A stretch of 64,000 bases of DNA from Mycolicibacterium sp. YH-1 (lineage in GTDB: Bacteria; Actinomycetota; Actinomycetes; Mycobacteriales; Mycobacteriaceae), in NCBI RefSeq assembly GCF_022557175.1, contig NZ_CP092915.1, positions 6,572,001-6,636,000 of the forward strand, given 5' to 3'. The notes beneath the pieces are model-generated. The model had not been told where the DNA came from, searched no databases, and worked only from the letters and a program-made list of their open reading frames with translations. This document shows, one piece after another, positions 33,054 to 42,091 of the stretch (position 1 is its first letter; each line of letters begins with the position of its first letter). Position numbers and translations under genes: made by a program.

Positions 33054-33092
33054 GGACACCGAGGTTAACGGTCACCGTGCTAGTTTGGCCGG

Positions 33093-33266
33093 GTGGATCG
33101 GTTCGTCTTGCCCGCAGCGGCCAGCATCGTGGTCGGCTTGCTCCTTGGGGCGGCGGCCATCTTCGGGTTGACCCTGATGGTCCAGCAGGACACCAAGCCC
33201 CCCGTGCAGGCAGGCGATCCCGCATCGTCGGTGCTCAACAGGGTCGAGTACGGCGAACGTACCTAG
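33093..33266 (+). CDS. DUF2613 small membrane protein (Rv0236A-like)
   Basis: A 57-aa protein from GTG 33093 to TAG 33264-33266. It starts VDRFVLPAAASIVVGLLLG, contains one hydrophobic helix of about 25 residues, then TLMVQQDTKPPVQ and a short polar tail ending EYGERT. Length, sequence character and place between lpqI and aftD match Rv0236A. Function unknown; position suggests an AftD accessory or assembly factor. No good ribosome site is visible. The 39 bp before it contain ACGGT-C-ACCGT, a short palindrome in the lpqI-divergent region. Confidence 0.85.
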   Translation: MDRFVLPAAASIVVGLLLGAAAIFGLTLMVQQDTKPPVQAGDPASSVLNRVEYGERT

Positions 33267-33327
33267 TACCCGGGTTGCGCAGCTCCTGCCCGCCCCATCT
33301 GACTCTCCGCCCCTAGCCCGTCGCTGG

Positions 33328-36300
33328 TTGTGGGCGGTCTGCGCCGTCGCGCTGGCCCTGAGTTTCGCGCAGTCTCCCGGGCAGATATCACCCGACACCA
33401 AGCTCGACCTCACAGCCAATCCCCTGCGTTTCCTGGCCCGCGCCGCGAATCTCTGGAACAGCGATCTGCCGTTCGGGCAGGCCCAGAACCAGGCCTACGG
33501 GTACCTGTTCCCGCATGGTGCGTTCTTCCTCGCCGGCGACGTGCTCGGTCTGCCCGGCTGGGTGACACAACGGCTGTGGTGGGCGCTGCTCCTGGTCGTG
33601 GGCTTCTGGGGGCTGCTGCGGGTCGCCGAGGCGCTCGGCATCGGGACGACGAGTTCACGGGTCATCGCGGCCGTCGCGTTCACCCTGTCTCCCCGAGTGC
33701 TGACGACGCTCGGGGCGATCTCATCGGAGGCACTGCCGATGATGCTCGCCCCGTGGGTGCTGCTTCCTGTGATCCTGGCCCTGCGCGGTTCGGGGGACGT
33801 CCGGGTACTCGCGGCCCGATCCGCCGTCGCGGTCGCTCTCATGGGCGCGGTCAATGCGGTCGCCACCCTGACCGGGTGCCTGGCCGCGGTGATCTGGTGG
33901 GCCGCGCATCGCCCGAACCGGCTGTGGTGGCGCTTCACCGCGTGGTGGGCGCTGTGCACCGCGCTCGCCGTGACGTGGTGGGTCATCGCCCTGTTCATGC
34001 TCGGCCGGATCAGCCCGCCGTTCCTCGACTTCATCGAATCCTCCGGTGTCACCACCCAGTGGCTGTCGTTGACCGAGATGCTGCGCGGCACCTTCAGCTG
34101 GACGCCCTTCGTCGCGCCCAGCGCCACCGCAGGCGCCTCGCTTGTGACGGGATCCGTCGCGGTGCTCGCGACCACATTGGTGGCGGCCGCGGGCCTGGCC
34201 GGACTGGCGATGCGGTCCATGCCCGCGCGGGGCAGGCTCATCGCGATCCTGTTCGTCGGACTGGTCGTGCTGGCGGCGGGTTACTCCGGCCAGTTTGGCT
34301 CACCGATCGCCGCCCAGGTGCAGGCGTTCCTCGACGGCTCCGGGACGCCGCTGCGCAATGTCGCCAAGCTGGAACCGCTGCTACGGCTGCCGATAGCGCT
34401 TGGTCTCGCGCATCTCCTTGGCCGAATCCCGCTGCCGGGAAGCAGCCCTGCCAGCGTGTGGTTGCCCGCGTTCACCCACCCCGAGCGGGACAAGCGGGTG
34501 GCCGTCGGCGTCGTCGTTCTCGTCGCCCTGACGGCGGGCACATCGCTGGCCTGGACGGGCCGCCTCACCCCGCCCGGCGGGTTCACGGAGATCCCCGACC
34601 ACTGGCATGCCGCAGCGGCGTGGCTGGACGACAACAACTTCCCCGATCCCGGCCGGGTGCTCGTGGTGCCGGGTGCGCCATTCGCCACCCAGGTGTGGGG
34701 CAACAGCCGTGACGAGCCCCTGCAGGTCCTGGGCTCCAGTCCGTGGGGTGTGCGCGACTCCATCCCCTTGACCCCGCCGCAGACGATCCGTGCGCTGGAC
34801 TCGGTCCAGCGACTGTTCGCCGCGGGGCGCCCATCCGACGGACTGGCCGAAACGCTGGCACGTCAAGGCATTTCGTACGTGGTCCTGCGCAACGATCTCG
34901 ATCCCGACACATCACGCTCGGCGCGGCCGCTGCTGGTGCACCGCGCCATCGACGGATCGCCGGGTCTGGAGCGAGTCGCCGAGTTCGGCGACCCCGTCGG
35001 TCCGGGAACACTGGACGGGTTCATCACCGACAGCGGTCTGCGGCCGAGCTACCCCGCGGTGGAGATCTACCGCGTGACCGGATCGGTGCCCGTGCGGCCC
35101 TACCTCGCCGACGTCGGTGCGATGGCCCGCGTCGACGGCGCCCCCGAGGCGTTGCTGCGCCTCGACGAACGACGGCGACTACTCGGCCAGCCACCGCTGG
35201 GGCCCATGCTGCTGACGTCGGACGCCGAGCGTGCCGGGCTGCCCGTTCCGCTGGTCACGGTCACCGACACCCCGGCCGCGCGGGAGACCGACTACGGCCG
35301 CGTCGATGACCACTCGTCGGCAATCCGCACGCCCGATGACGCCCGCCGCACCTTCAACCGCGTCCGGGACTACCCCGCACCCGGCGCCGACGAGGTGTAC
35401 GCGAAGTGGCCCGGCGGGCGGATCACGGTGTCGAGTTCGGCGGCGGACTCGACGGCGCTGCCCAACGTGGCGCCCGCGACGGGGCCCGCCGCCGCCATCG
35501 ACGGCGACACCTCGACGAGCTGGGTATCGAACTCACTGCAGTCGGCTCTGGGGCAGTGGCTCCAGGTCGACTTCGACCGCCCCATCGCCAACGCGACGGT
35601 CACCATCACGCCCAGCGCCACCGCCGTGGGAGCACAGGTCCGCCGCATCGAGGTGTCGACGGCCAACGGCACGAGCACGCTGCGCTTCGAGGAGCCGGGT
35701 AAGCCGCTGGCCGCAGCCCTGCCGTACGGCGAGACGCCATGGGTGCGTTTCACCGCTGTCGGCACCGATGACGGCTCCCCGGGCGTTCAGTTCGGCATCA
35801 CCGACTTCACGGTCACCCAATACGACGCGTCGGGCTACGCGCAGCCGGTGAACCTGCGCCACACCGTCGAGGTGCCCGGCCCGCCAGCGGGATCCAAAGT
35901 GGCCCAATGGGATCTGGGCTCAGAGCTGCTCGGCCGCCCCGGCTGCGCCGACGGACCCATCGGCGTGCTGTGCGCGGCGTCCATGGCGCTGTCACCGGAG
36001 GAGCCGGTGAACATGAGCCGGACACTGACGGTGCCCGAGCCGACATCGGTGGCACCGACGGTGTGGGTGCGCGCGCGACAGAGCCCCAACCTCGCCGACC
36101 TGATCCGTGAGCCGGGCACGACCCGCGCGGTGGGCGACGCCGACCCGATCGACGTGCTCGGCTCGGCGTATGCCGCCACCGACGGTGACCCGCGTACCGC
36201 CTGGACGGCGCCGCAGCACACGGTGCAGAACCGCAACGGCGCCAATCTCGAACTGCGCCTGCCGAAGCCGACCGATGTCACGGCGCTGCGCCTGACCCCG

Positions 36301-37581
36301 AGCGCCACTCCCCTGCCCGCGCATCCAACGCTGGTGGCCGTCGATCTCGGGGACGGCCCGCAGGTGCGCACGCTCGATCCCCGCGGCGGCACCCAGACGG
36401 TGCAGCTGCACCCGCGACGAACCGACGTGGTGAAACTGTCGATCCTCGGCTGGGACGACGTCATCGACCGCACCGCACTCGGATTCGATCAGGTGAAGCC
36501 GCCGGGCCTCGCCGAGGTCGCCGTCCTCGACGGTCGCGGTGCACCGGTCGCCGCGGCCGATGCCGCGCGCAACCGCGGACGCGTGATCAGCCTGCCGTGC
36601 GGCAAGGGACCCATCATCGGCATGGCCGGACAGTTCCTTCAGACCTCGGTTGAGACACGCGTCGGTGATCTCCTCGACGGGCGCCCGATCGCTGCGAAGC
36701 CGTGCCTGTCGGGACCCATCGAACTGCCCGCGGGACAACAGGAACTGCTGGTCAGCCCTGGCCCGGCCTTCTTCGTCGACGGCGTCCAACTCGCAACACC
36801 CCTGGCCGCGGACGTGACCACTGCGCCGACGACACCTGCTGATGTGACGCGCTGGAGCAACGACCGCCGCGAACTCAACGTCACCGCAGCCGACTCCGAA
36901 CGCGTGCTGGTGGTGCCCGAGAGCGTCAACCCGGGATGGATCGCGCGGGGCCCCGACGGTAGCGCCCTGTCCCCGGTGACCGTGAACGGTTGGCAGCAGG
37001 GCTGGGTGCTGCCCGCGGGGACCTCGGGCGCGGTGACGCTCGAGTTCGCGTCGAACGCGCTCTACCGCGCCGGACTGTTCGGCGGGCTCGCGCTGTTGCC
37101 GGTCCTGCTGTTGTTGGCATTGCTGCCGGCACGCCGACGCGGGGAACCCGAGCCCGCCGCGCAGACGTGGCACCGGACGGCGCTGGTCGCAAGCGCGGCG
37201 GTGCTCGGCGTCGGGTTCGTGATCGCCGGGGCCGCAGGCCTGGTGGTGGCCGCCGCATGCGTTGGCGCCCGGTACGCGCTGCGCGGGTGGGCAGCCCTGG
37301 ACCGGGCGACGGTTTTCGTCACAGCGGGTGGTCTGACGCTGGCGGGTGCGGTGCTGAGCCAGGACCCGTGGCGCTCCGTCGACGGCTACATCGGACACTG
37401 GTGGGGCGTGCAGTTGCTGGCCCTGATCAGTGTCAGCGCGCTCGCGGCCTCGACCATCCCGCTGCACAGGGACGATGAACTACCGTCCGAGGAAACGACT
37501 TTCGATGATGTCGGCTCCTCGGCAGACACCACCGGCGGCACGGAACCCGTTGGCGACCCGCCGCGCACCGCTGGTCAGTGA
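33328..37581 (+). CDS. aftD: AftD, alpha-(1->3)-arabinofuranosyltransferase
   Basis: A ~1,417-aa GT-C glycosyltransferase that adds branching arabinofuranose in arabinogalactan and lipoarabinomannan, using decaprenyl-phosphoryl arabinose in the plasma membrane. The N-terminal ~430 residues carry the multi-TM GT-C core, opening SFAQSPGQISPDTKLDLTANP, which is conserved in AftD. A long extracytoplasmic part (~430-1230) contains carbohydrate-binding-like domains (INATVTITPSATAVGAQ and a second discoidin-like block). Terminal membrane helices lie at ~1235-1390. The only standard in-frame start nearby is TTG at 33328; conserved residues LARRW just upstream suggest the real start may be a few codons earlier, at a non-standard codon. 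The 3' 102 bp overlap a convergent glycosyltransferase gene. M. tuberculosis Rv0236c is essential and syntenic. Confidence 0.92.
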   Translation: MWAVCAVALALSFAQSPGQISPDTKLDLTANPLRFLARAANLWNSDLPFGQAQNQAYGYLFPHGAFFLAGDVLGLPGWVTQRLWWALLLVVGFWGLLRVAEALGIGTTSSRVIAAVAFTLSPRVLTTLGAISSEALPMMLAPWVLLPVILALRGSGDVRVLAARSAVAVALMGAVNAVATLTGCLAAVIWWAAHRPNRLWWRFTAWWALCTALAVTWWVIALFMLGRISPPFLDFIESSGVTTQWLSLTEMLRGTFSWTPFVAPSATAGASLVTGSVAVLATTLVAAAGLAGLAMRSMPARGRLIAILFVGLVVLAAGYSGQFGSPIAAQVQAFLDGSGTPLRNVAKLEPLLRLPIALGLAHLLGRIPLPGSSPASVWLPAFTHPERDKRVAVGVVVLVALTAGTSLAWTGRLTPPGGFTEIPDHWHAAAAWLDDNNFPDPGRVLVVPGAPFATQVWGNSRDEPLQVLGSSPWGVRDSIPLTPPQTIRALDSVQRLFAAGRPSDGLAETLARQGISYVVLRNDLDPDTSRSARPLLVHRAIDGSPGLERVAEFGDPVGPGTLDGFITDSGLRPSYPAVEIYRVTGSVPVRPYLADVGAMARVDGAPEALLRLDERRRLLGQPPLGPMLLTSDAERAGLPVPLVTVTDTPAARETDYGRVDDHSSAIRTPDDARRTFNRVRDYPAPGADEVYAKWPGGRITVSSSAADSTALPNVAPATGPAAAIDGDTSTSWVSNSLQSALGQWLQVDFDRPIANATVTITPSATAVGAQVRRIEVSTANGTSTLRFEEPGKPLAAALPYGETPWVRFTAVGTDDGSPGVQFGITDFTVTQYDASGYAQPVNLRHTVEVPGPPAGSKVAQWDLGSELLGRPGCADGPIGVLCAASMALSPEEPVNMSRTLTVPEPTSVAPTVWVRARQSPNLADLIREPGTTRAVGDADPIDVLGSAYAATDGDPRTAWTAPQHTVQNRNGANLELRLPKPTDVTALRLTPSATPLPAHPTLVAVDLGDGPQVRTLDPRGGTQTVQLHPRRTDVVKLSILGWDDVIDRTALGFDQVKPPGLAEVAVLDGRGAPVAAADAARNRGRVISLPCGKGPIIGMAGQFLQTSVETRVGDLLDGRPIAAKPCLSGPIELPAGQQELLVSPGPAFFVDGVQLATPLAADVTTAPTTPADVTRWSNDRRELNVTAADSERVLVVPESVNPGWIARGPDGSALSPVTVNGWQQGWVLPAGTSGAVTLEFASNALYRAGLFGGLALLPVLLLLALLPARRRGEPEPAAQTWHRTALVASAAVLGVGFVIAGAAGLVVAAACVGARYALRGWAALDRATVFVTAGGLTLAGAVLSQDPWRSVDGYIGHWWGVQLLALISVSALAASTIPLHRDDELPSEETTFDDVGSSADTTGGTEPVGDPPRTAGQ

Positions 37582-38706
37582 CCGCGCCCGCACGATACTG
37601 GCCCTCAGCCGCGAAGGTGTGAGCCTGCGCGCAGGAAGTCGGGTGCCGCACCGCGCCACCTCGACATGGCGGGCGACTTCGAACTGGTCCCGGCCAAAGG
37701 GAACGACACAGACGGGTACGCCGCGCGCCAGCGCCTTCTGAGTGGCGCCCATCCCGCCGTGCGTGACTGCGCAGACGGCGTGCTCCAACACCGCTGCGTG
37801 CGAGACGAACTCGACAGCAGTGGCGTTCGCCGGCAACGTGAGGGAATCCGGCACACCGCACGGGAACGTCGCGACAACGTGCACTGGCTCATCGGCCATG
37901 GCCTCGATCGCCGCGAGCCCGAGCGCCGAGTCACCCTGTCGCTCTGACGATGTCGTCACCAGCACCACCGGACGCTCGATCGCGCGCAGCCAGCCCGGTG
38001 GCGGCCCGGGATCGTTGAGTTCGCACGGCCCGATCATGTACAACCGTCCACCGTCGTCCGATCTCGGGTAGTCGAACGGCGGCGCGCTGGCGACCAGAGC
38101 CAGCGGCGCTCGGCGGAACAGATCGTCAGTGGTTCCGACCGCCGGTAGCGACAGCGCCGACCGGAGCGCTCCGACGGCCGGCAGCATCGCCTTCGACACC
38201 GGCCGACCGACGACGGGATCGAGCAGTCGGTCGCGAAGCCTCCCCGGCCAGCCCGGCCACGGCCGCAAGCCCGGCCCGAACGGAGGGATGCCGGGTGAGC
38301 GCGGGAGCGGAAAGTACGGCCAGAAGGTCAGCCATGGCAGGCCGGACGCCTCGGCAGCCGCCGCGGCCCCCCAACAGTTGCAGTCGATGACGAGCGCGTC
38401 GGGATCGGTGTCGCCGATCGCGGCGCGTAGATCGTCGACCTCGAGCGGCGCCCGACGACCAAACACCTCGAGCGCAACCCGCAGTGCCGCGCGCCCCGAG
38501 GACTGGGTCCAGTCCGTCATCTCGACTGCCTCGATGCGGGCGTCCACCGGTGCCGCGGCCATGCCGGCGCGACGGACGACGGGTACCCCGCTCGCCGCCG
38601 TTCGCACCTCGACGCGGTGGCCTCGACGTGCCAACTCGGCCAGGAGCGCGGACATCGGCAGCAGGTTTCCCAGTGCCGGTGACGTGTAGGCCAAAAACGT
38701 CGCCAT
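37480..38706 (-). CDS. GT1-family (UGT/MGT-like) glycosyltransferase
   Basis: A 408-aa GT-B glycosyltransferase. ATG 38706 (MATFLAYTSPALGNLLPM) has GGGGAG 7 nt upstream; the frame is open to 38778 but less likely. The N-terminal domain has the GT1 acceptor-site opening (GNLLPMSALLAELARRGHRVEVRT). The C-terminal domain has the nucleotide-sugar motif THGGMGATQKALARGVPV followed by VPFGRDQFEVARHVE, with the conserved THGG and D/Q. Such enzymes move sugars from UDP- or TDP-sugars to lipids, macrolides or carotenoids; the acceptor here is unknown. It converges on aftD and overlaps its 3' end by 102 bp, an unusually long antisense coding overlap. Confidence 0.82.
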   Translation of the reverse strand: MATFLAYTSPALGNLLPMSALLAELARRGHRVEVRTAASGVPVVRRAGMAAAPVDARIEAVEMTDWTQSSGRAALRVALEVFGRRAPLEVDDLRAAIGDTDPDALVIDCNCWGAAAAAEASGLPWLTFWPYFPLPRSPGIPPFGPGLRPWPGWPGRLRDRLLDPVVGRPVSKAMLPAVGALRSALSLPAVGTTDDLFRRAPLALVASAPPFDYPRSDDGGRLYMIGPCELNDPGPPPGWLRAIERPVVLVTTSSERQGDSALGLAAIEAMADEPVHVVATFPCGVPDSLTLPANATAVEFVSHAAVLEHAVCAVTHGGMGATQKALARGVPVCVVPFGRDQFEVARHVEVARCGTRLPARRLTPSRLRASIVRARSLTSGARRVANGFRAAGGVCRGADIIESRFLGR

Positions 38707-38854
38707 CACACCGCTCCCCACGACGGTGCCAGGCCCGATCTGGCCTGTCCAGGGCACATGATGCTCCTCGCGGGGCACCCGTATCGGATTTCCGCTCGGT
38801 TGGTCTCAGCACGTTCTAGTCTTGAACCGCTGGTCGCGTACAGCAGGACATCGG

Positions 38855-41800
38855 ATGGCGCCGGAGCAGACTTCGTGTGCAACATGTGGAACCGAGCCTC
38901 GGCCCGGCGCTCGATTCTGCGACGCGTGCGGGGCGCCCATCTCGCGCCTGACCGCCCCAACGGAGCACAAACAGGTAACCGTCCTGTTCGCCGACGTCGT
39001 GCGGTCAATGGACCTCGCCGCGACGCTCGACGCCGAGGCGCTCCGCGACGTGATGAGCGAGTTGTTCAGTCACTGCGGTGCGGTGGTCGAGCGGCTCGGC
39101 GGCACGGTCGACAAGTTCACCGGCGATGGCATCATGGCGCTCTTCGGTGCGCCGATCGCGATGGAGGATCACGCGGTTCGGGCCTGTCTGGCCGCATTGG
39201 AGGTTCAGCGGGAGGCCCGGCGGCTGTCCGAGGGCGTCCTGCGCCGTTACGGTGTCGGCTACGACGTGCGGGTCGGGCTCAACTCTGGTGACGTCATAAC
39301 CGGCCAGATCGGCTCCAGCCCAACCAGTTACACCGCCGTCGGGGTGCATGTCGGGATGGCACAGCGGATGGAGTCGGCGGCGCAGCCGGGTGCCGTGATG
39401 ATCAGCGAGTCGACGGCCCGATTGGTCGAAAGCATCGCCGACCTCGGCGAACCCGAGCTGGTCACGATCAAGGGCCGACAGGAACCGGTGCTGGCCAGGC
39501 GGCTACTGGCCGTCGGTGTCAGGCACGAACCGTCCGATCGTCGGCCCTCCACGCTCATCGGACGTCAACGCGAGGCCGACGCACTGGAGACGCTTCTCGA
39601 CGGTGCCGCGGCGGGGTCGGGTTGCGTCGTCGGTATCGCCGGTCCGGCGGGGATGGGCAAGAGCCGCATCGCATCGGAGGTCACGTCCGCGGCACTACGA
39701 CGAGGCATCCGGACTGCCACGACGTTCTGCGAGTCACATGCCAGCGAGGTCCCGTTCTACGTCGTGGCACGCCTGCTGCGCAATGCGCTCGCCGCCGGGA
39801 ACGGGCAGCGGCCGCAGGCCGCAGAACCGGGAGACGTTGAGCTACTCGAGGAGCTGTTCGGCGTCCGGACCGGTCCTACCAATCCGACCCTTTCGGCCGA
39901 TGCCAGGCGTCGGCGTCTGGCTCAGATGCTGGCTGCGGAGCTGATCCATGCCGGCGCGCCGACGGTGTTCGTCATCGAGGACGCGCACTGGATCGACGCC
40001 GTCAGTGAGGCCCTGTTGGTCGAAGTGTGTGCCCTGGTGCCGGAGGCCTCGGCGATGGTTCTGGTGACCTATCGCCCGGAGTACCGCGGAGAACTCCTGA
40101 ACACGCCTGCGCTGCAGTTATTTCCGCTCGCGCCGCTGGACCGCGCACAGTCGCTGACACTCGCCGAGGAACTCATGGGTTCAGACCCCTCGCTGCGCGG
40201 ACTGACCCGGCAGGTGGTCTCCCGCGCAGCGGGCAACCCGTTCTTCGTCCACGAGATCGTCCGGGATCTCGCGGCTCGCGACGTTCTCGCCGGCGCTCCG
40301 GGTGCCTATGTCCTGCGCGGCGATCCGACCGACATCACCGTCCCCGCAACCCTTCAGGTCGCGATCGCCGCCCGCATCGACCGCCTCGACCCCGACGCCA
40401 AGCGGCTGCTCAACGCGGCGGCGCTGGCGGGCTCAGAGTTCACCGCCGACCTGCTGGCCGACACCCTGACGACCACCGAGAGCAGCATCCAATCCGGGCT
40501 CGACAAACTCGTCGCGGCCGAACTCATCCAGCCCACCGCCACCACGCCGACGGCTGAATACGCGTTCGGCCACCCGCTGATTCGCGCCGTCGCGAGCGAG
40601 ACGCAGCTGCGTTCCGTGCGCACCTCGGTGCACCGGCGACTCGCGGCGACCATCGAGACGCGCAGCGGGCCTGATCCCGACCACAACGCGGCACTGATCG
40701 CGACACACCTGGAGTCGGCTGGCGACCTGCTCGACGCGTTCATGTGGCACTTGCGCGCGGGCGCGTGGTTCACCAATCGAGACATCGGCGCCGCGCGCAC
40801 CAGCTGGCAGCAGGCCCGTGCCGTCGCCGATCGGATGCCAGCCAGCGAGCCCTACCGGGACCTGATGCGCATCACGCCCCGATCGCTGCTGTGTGGCAGC
40901 TCGTGGCGTGCTGGCGGGAGCGTCGCCGATGCGGGTTTCGAGGAGTTGGATCGGCTGTGCCGCGATGCCGACGCACCGATTCCCCTGGCGATGGGCATGG
41001 CGGGCCACATGTCCGCGCTCTCGGTGCACGCCCGAGCGAGGGAGTCCGCCGCACTCGCCCCGCAGTACGAGGCCCTCGTCGAGTCGATTGGCGACCCCAA
41101 CGTGACGACGGGGCTGCTCTTCGCCGCCATCTACGCCAAACACCTGACTGGTGACACGGCGGAGGCGCTGCGGCTGGCGCAGCGGGTGATCGACCTGGCG
41201 GCGGGGGATCCGATCAGGGGCAACTTCCTCACCGGATCGCCGTTGGCCTTCGCGACCGCGATGCGGGCCGCCGCGAAGTGCGGTCTTGGTCGCGATGGCT
41301 GGTTACAGGACTTCGACGACGCGAATCGCCTTGCGCGCGCGGCCGACCCGACCACGTACGTCTCGACGGTGATGTTCAAGTACTCGGTGGGCATCTCGGT
41401 CGGCGCACTTGTCGTCGACGACACCGCACGATGCGAGACCGCCGAGGCGCTCGAGATTGCGCTGGCGTTCAGCGAGGACATGGCGCTCGGCCTCGCGCAG
41501 GTCGCTCGTGGCCTGGCGCTGGTGCACTCCGATGACGACGCCGACCGCGCGCACGGTTTCGAACTGTTCGCCGCGGCTCGCGCGCTGGCCGACGCCGACC
41601 GGTACTCGGCCAACGAGGTACGACTGATCGAGATCGAGGAGGCCGCCCAGTGCGCCCGGTCCGGTGACCTCGACCATGCGATCGAGACGGCAACCCAGGT
41701 CGCGGTGACGCTGATCGAGGCCGGTATGCCGCTGTATCTGGGTCACGCGACGACGGTGCTCGTCACCGCGCTGCTTGGCCGCGCAGCGGACGGGGACGTG

Positions 41801-42013
41801 ACACGGGCCAGGTCGGCGGTGGATCGACTCGCGGAGTTCACGGGGCCGTCCACCGTCGGCTTCCATGAACTGCCGTTGGTGCGGCTGCGCGCGCTGGTGA
41901 CCCGCGCCGAGGGTGACGACACCGGCTACCGGCGATTGGCGAACCGCTATCGGCGCATGGCCCACGAACGGGGGTATGCGGGCCACGTTCTCATCGCGGA
42001 CTCCATGGGATGA
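38855..42013 (+). CDS. Cyclase-homology / AAA-ATPase / TPR signalling protein, probably catalytically degenerate
   Basis: A 1,052-aa multidomain protein from ATG 38855, with AGGA 6 nt upstream; a TTG at 38822 is also in frame. Residues ~8-30 form a zinc ribbon (CATC and CDAC pairs). Residues ~40-210 are a class III nucleotide cyclase homology domain with metal-binding FADVV and TGDGIMALFG. In the YTAVGVHVGMAQRME segment the usual Asp and Asn of GDxVNxAxR are replaced by Val164 and Gly167, while Arg171 remains, so cyclase activity is doubtful. An AAA/ORC-type ATPase follows with Walker A GPAGMGKS (Lys269) and FVIEDAHWID, then TPR-like helical repeats to the end. No LuxR HTH is present. Similar Cya-AAA-TPR proteins occur in actinobacteria as large STAND-like regulators. 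The trigger and target are unknown. Confidence 0.82.
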   Translation: MAPEQTSCATCGTEPRPGARFCDACGAPISRLTAPTEHKQVTVLFADVVRSMDLAATLDAEALRDVMSELFSHCGAVVERLGGTVDKFTGDGIMALFGAPIAMEDHAVRACLAALEVQREARRLSEGVLRRYGVGYDVRVGLNSGDVITGQIGSSPTSYTAVGVHVGMAQRMESAAQPGAVMISESTARLVESIADLGEPELVTIKGRQEPVLARRLLAVGVRHEPSDRRPSTLIGRQREADALETLLDGAAAGSGCVVGIAGPAGMGKSRIASEVTSAALRRGIRTATTFCESHASEVPFYVVARLLRNALAAGNGQRPQAAEPGDVELLEELFGVRTGPTNPTLSADARRRRLAQMLAAELIHAGAPTVFVIEDAHWIDAVSEALLVEVCALVPEASAMVLVTYRPEYRGELLNTPALQLFPLAPLDRAQSLTLAEELMGSDPSLRGLTRQVVSRAAGNPFFVHEIVRDLAARDVLAGAPGAYVLRGDPTDITVPATLQVAIAARIDRLDPDAKRLLNAAALAGSEFTADLLADTLTTTESSIQSGLDKLVAAELIQPTATTPTAEYAFGHPLIRAVASETQLRSVRTSVHRRLAATIETRSGPDPDHNAALIATHLESAGDLLDAFMWHLRAGAWFTNRDIGAARTSWQQARAVADRMPASEPYRDLMRITPRSLLCGSSWRAGGSVADAGFEELDRLCRDADAPIPLAMGMAGHMSALSVHARARESAALAPQYEALVESIGDPNVTTGLLFAAIYAKHLTGDTAEALRLAQRVIDLAAGDPIRGNFLTGSPLAFATAMRAAAKCGLGRDGWLQDFDDANRLARAADPTTYVSTVMFKYSVGISVGALVVDDTARCETAEALEIALAFSEDMALGLAQVARGLALVHSDDDADRAHGFELFAAARALADADRYSANEVRLIEIEEAAQCARSGDLDHAIETATQVAVTLIEAGMPLYLGHATTVLVTALLGRAADGDVTRARSAVDRLAEFTGPSTVGFHELPLVRLRALVTRAEGDDTGYRRLANRYRRMAHERGYAGHVLIADSMG

Positions 42014-42091
42014 CCTGAGCATCGATCAAAACCAGCCTCCGACAGGAGAATCCACCCGTAGCATCGCGAGGATCAGCGATGGGAGCATCGG

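Noticed and set aside
33068..33078. ACGGT-C-ACCGT palindrome between lpqI and the DUF2613 gene
   Set aside because: Too short in a GC-rich background to call an operator by itself.
38800..38820. Possible KstR half-site CACGTTCTAG before the cyclase-like gene
   Set aside because: Only the right half matches; the left arm fails at most positions.
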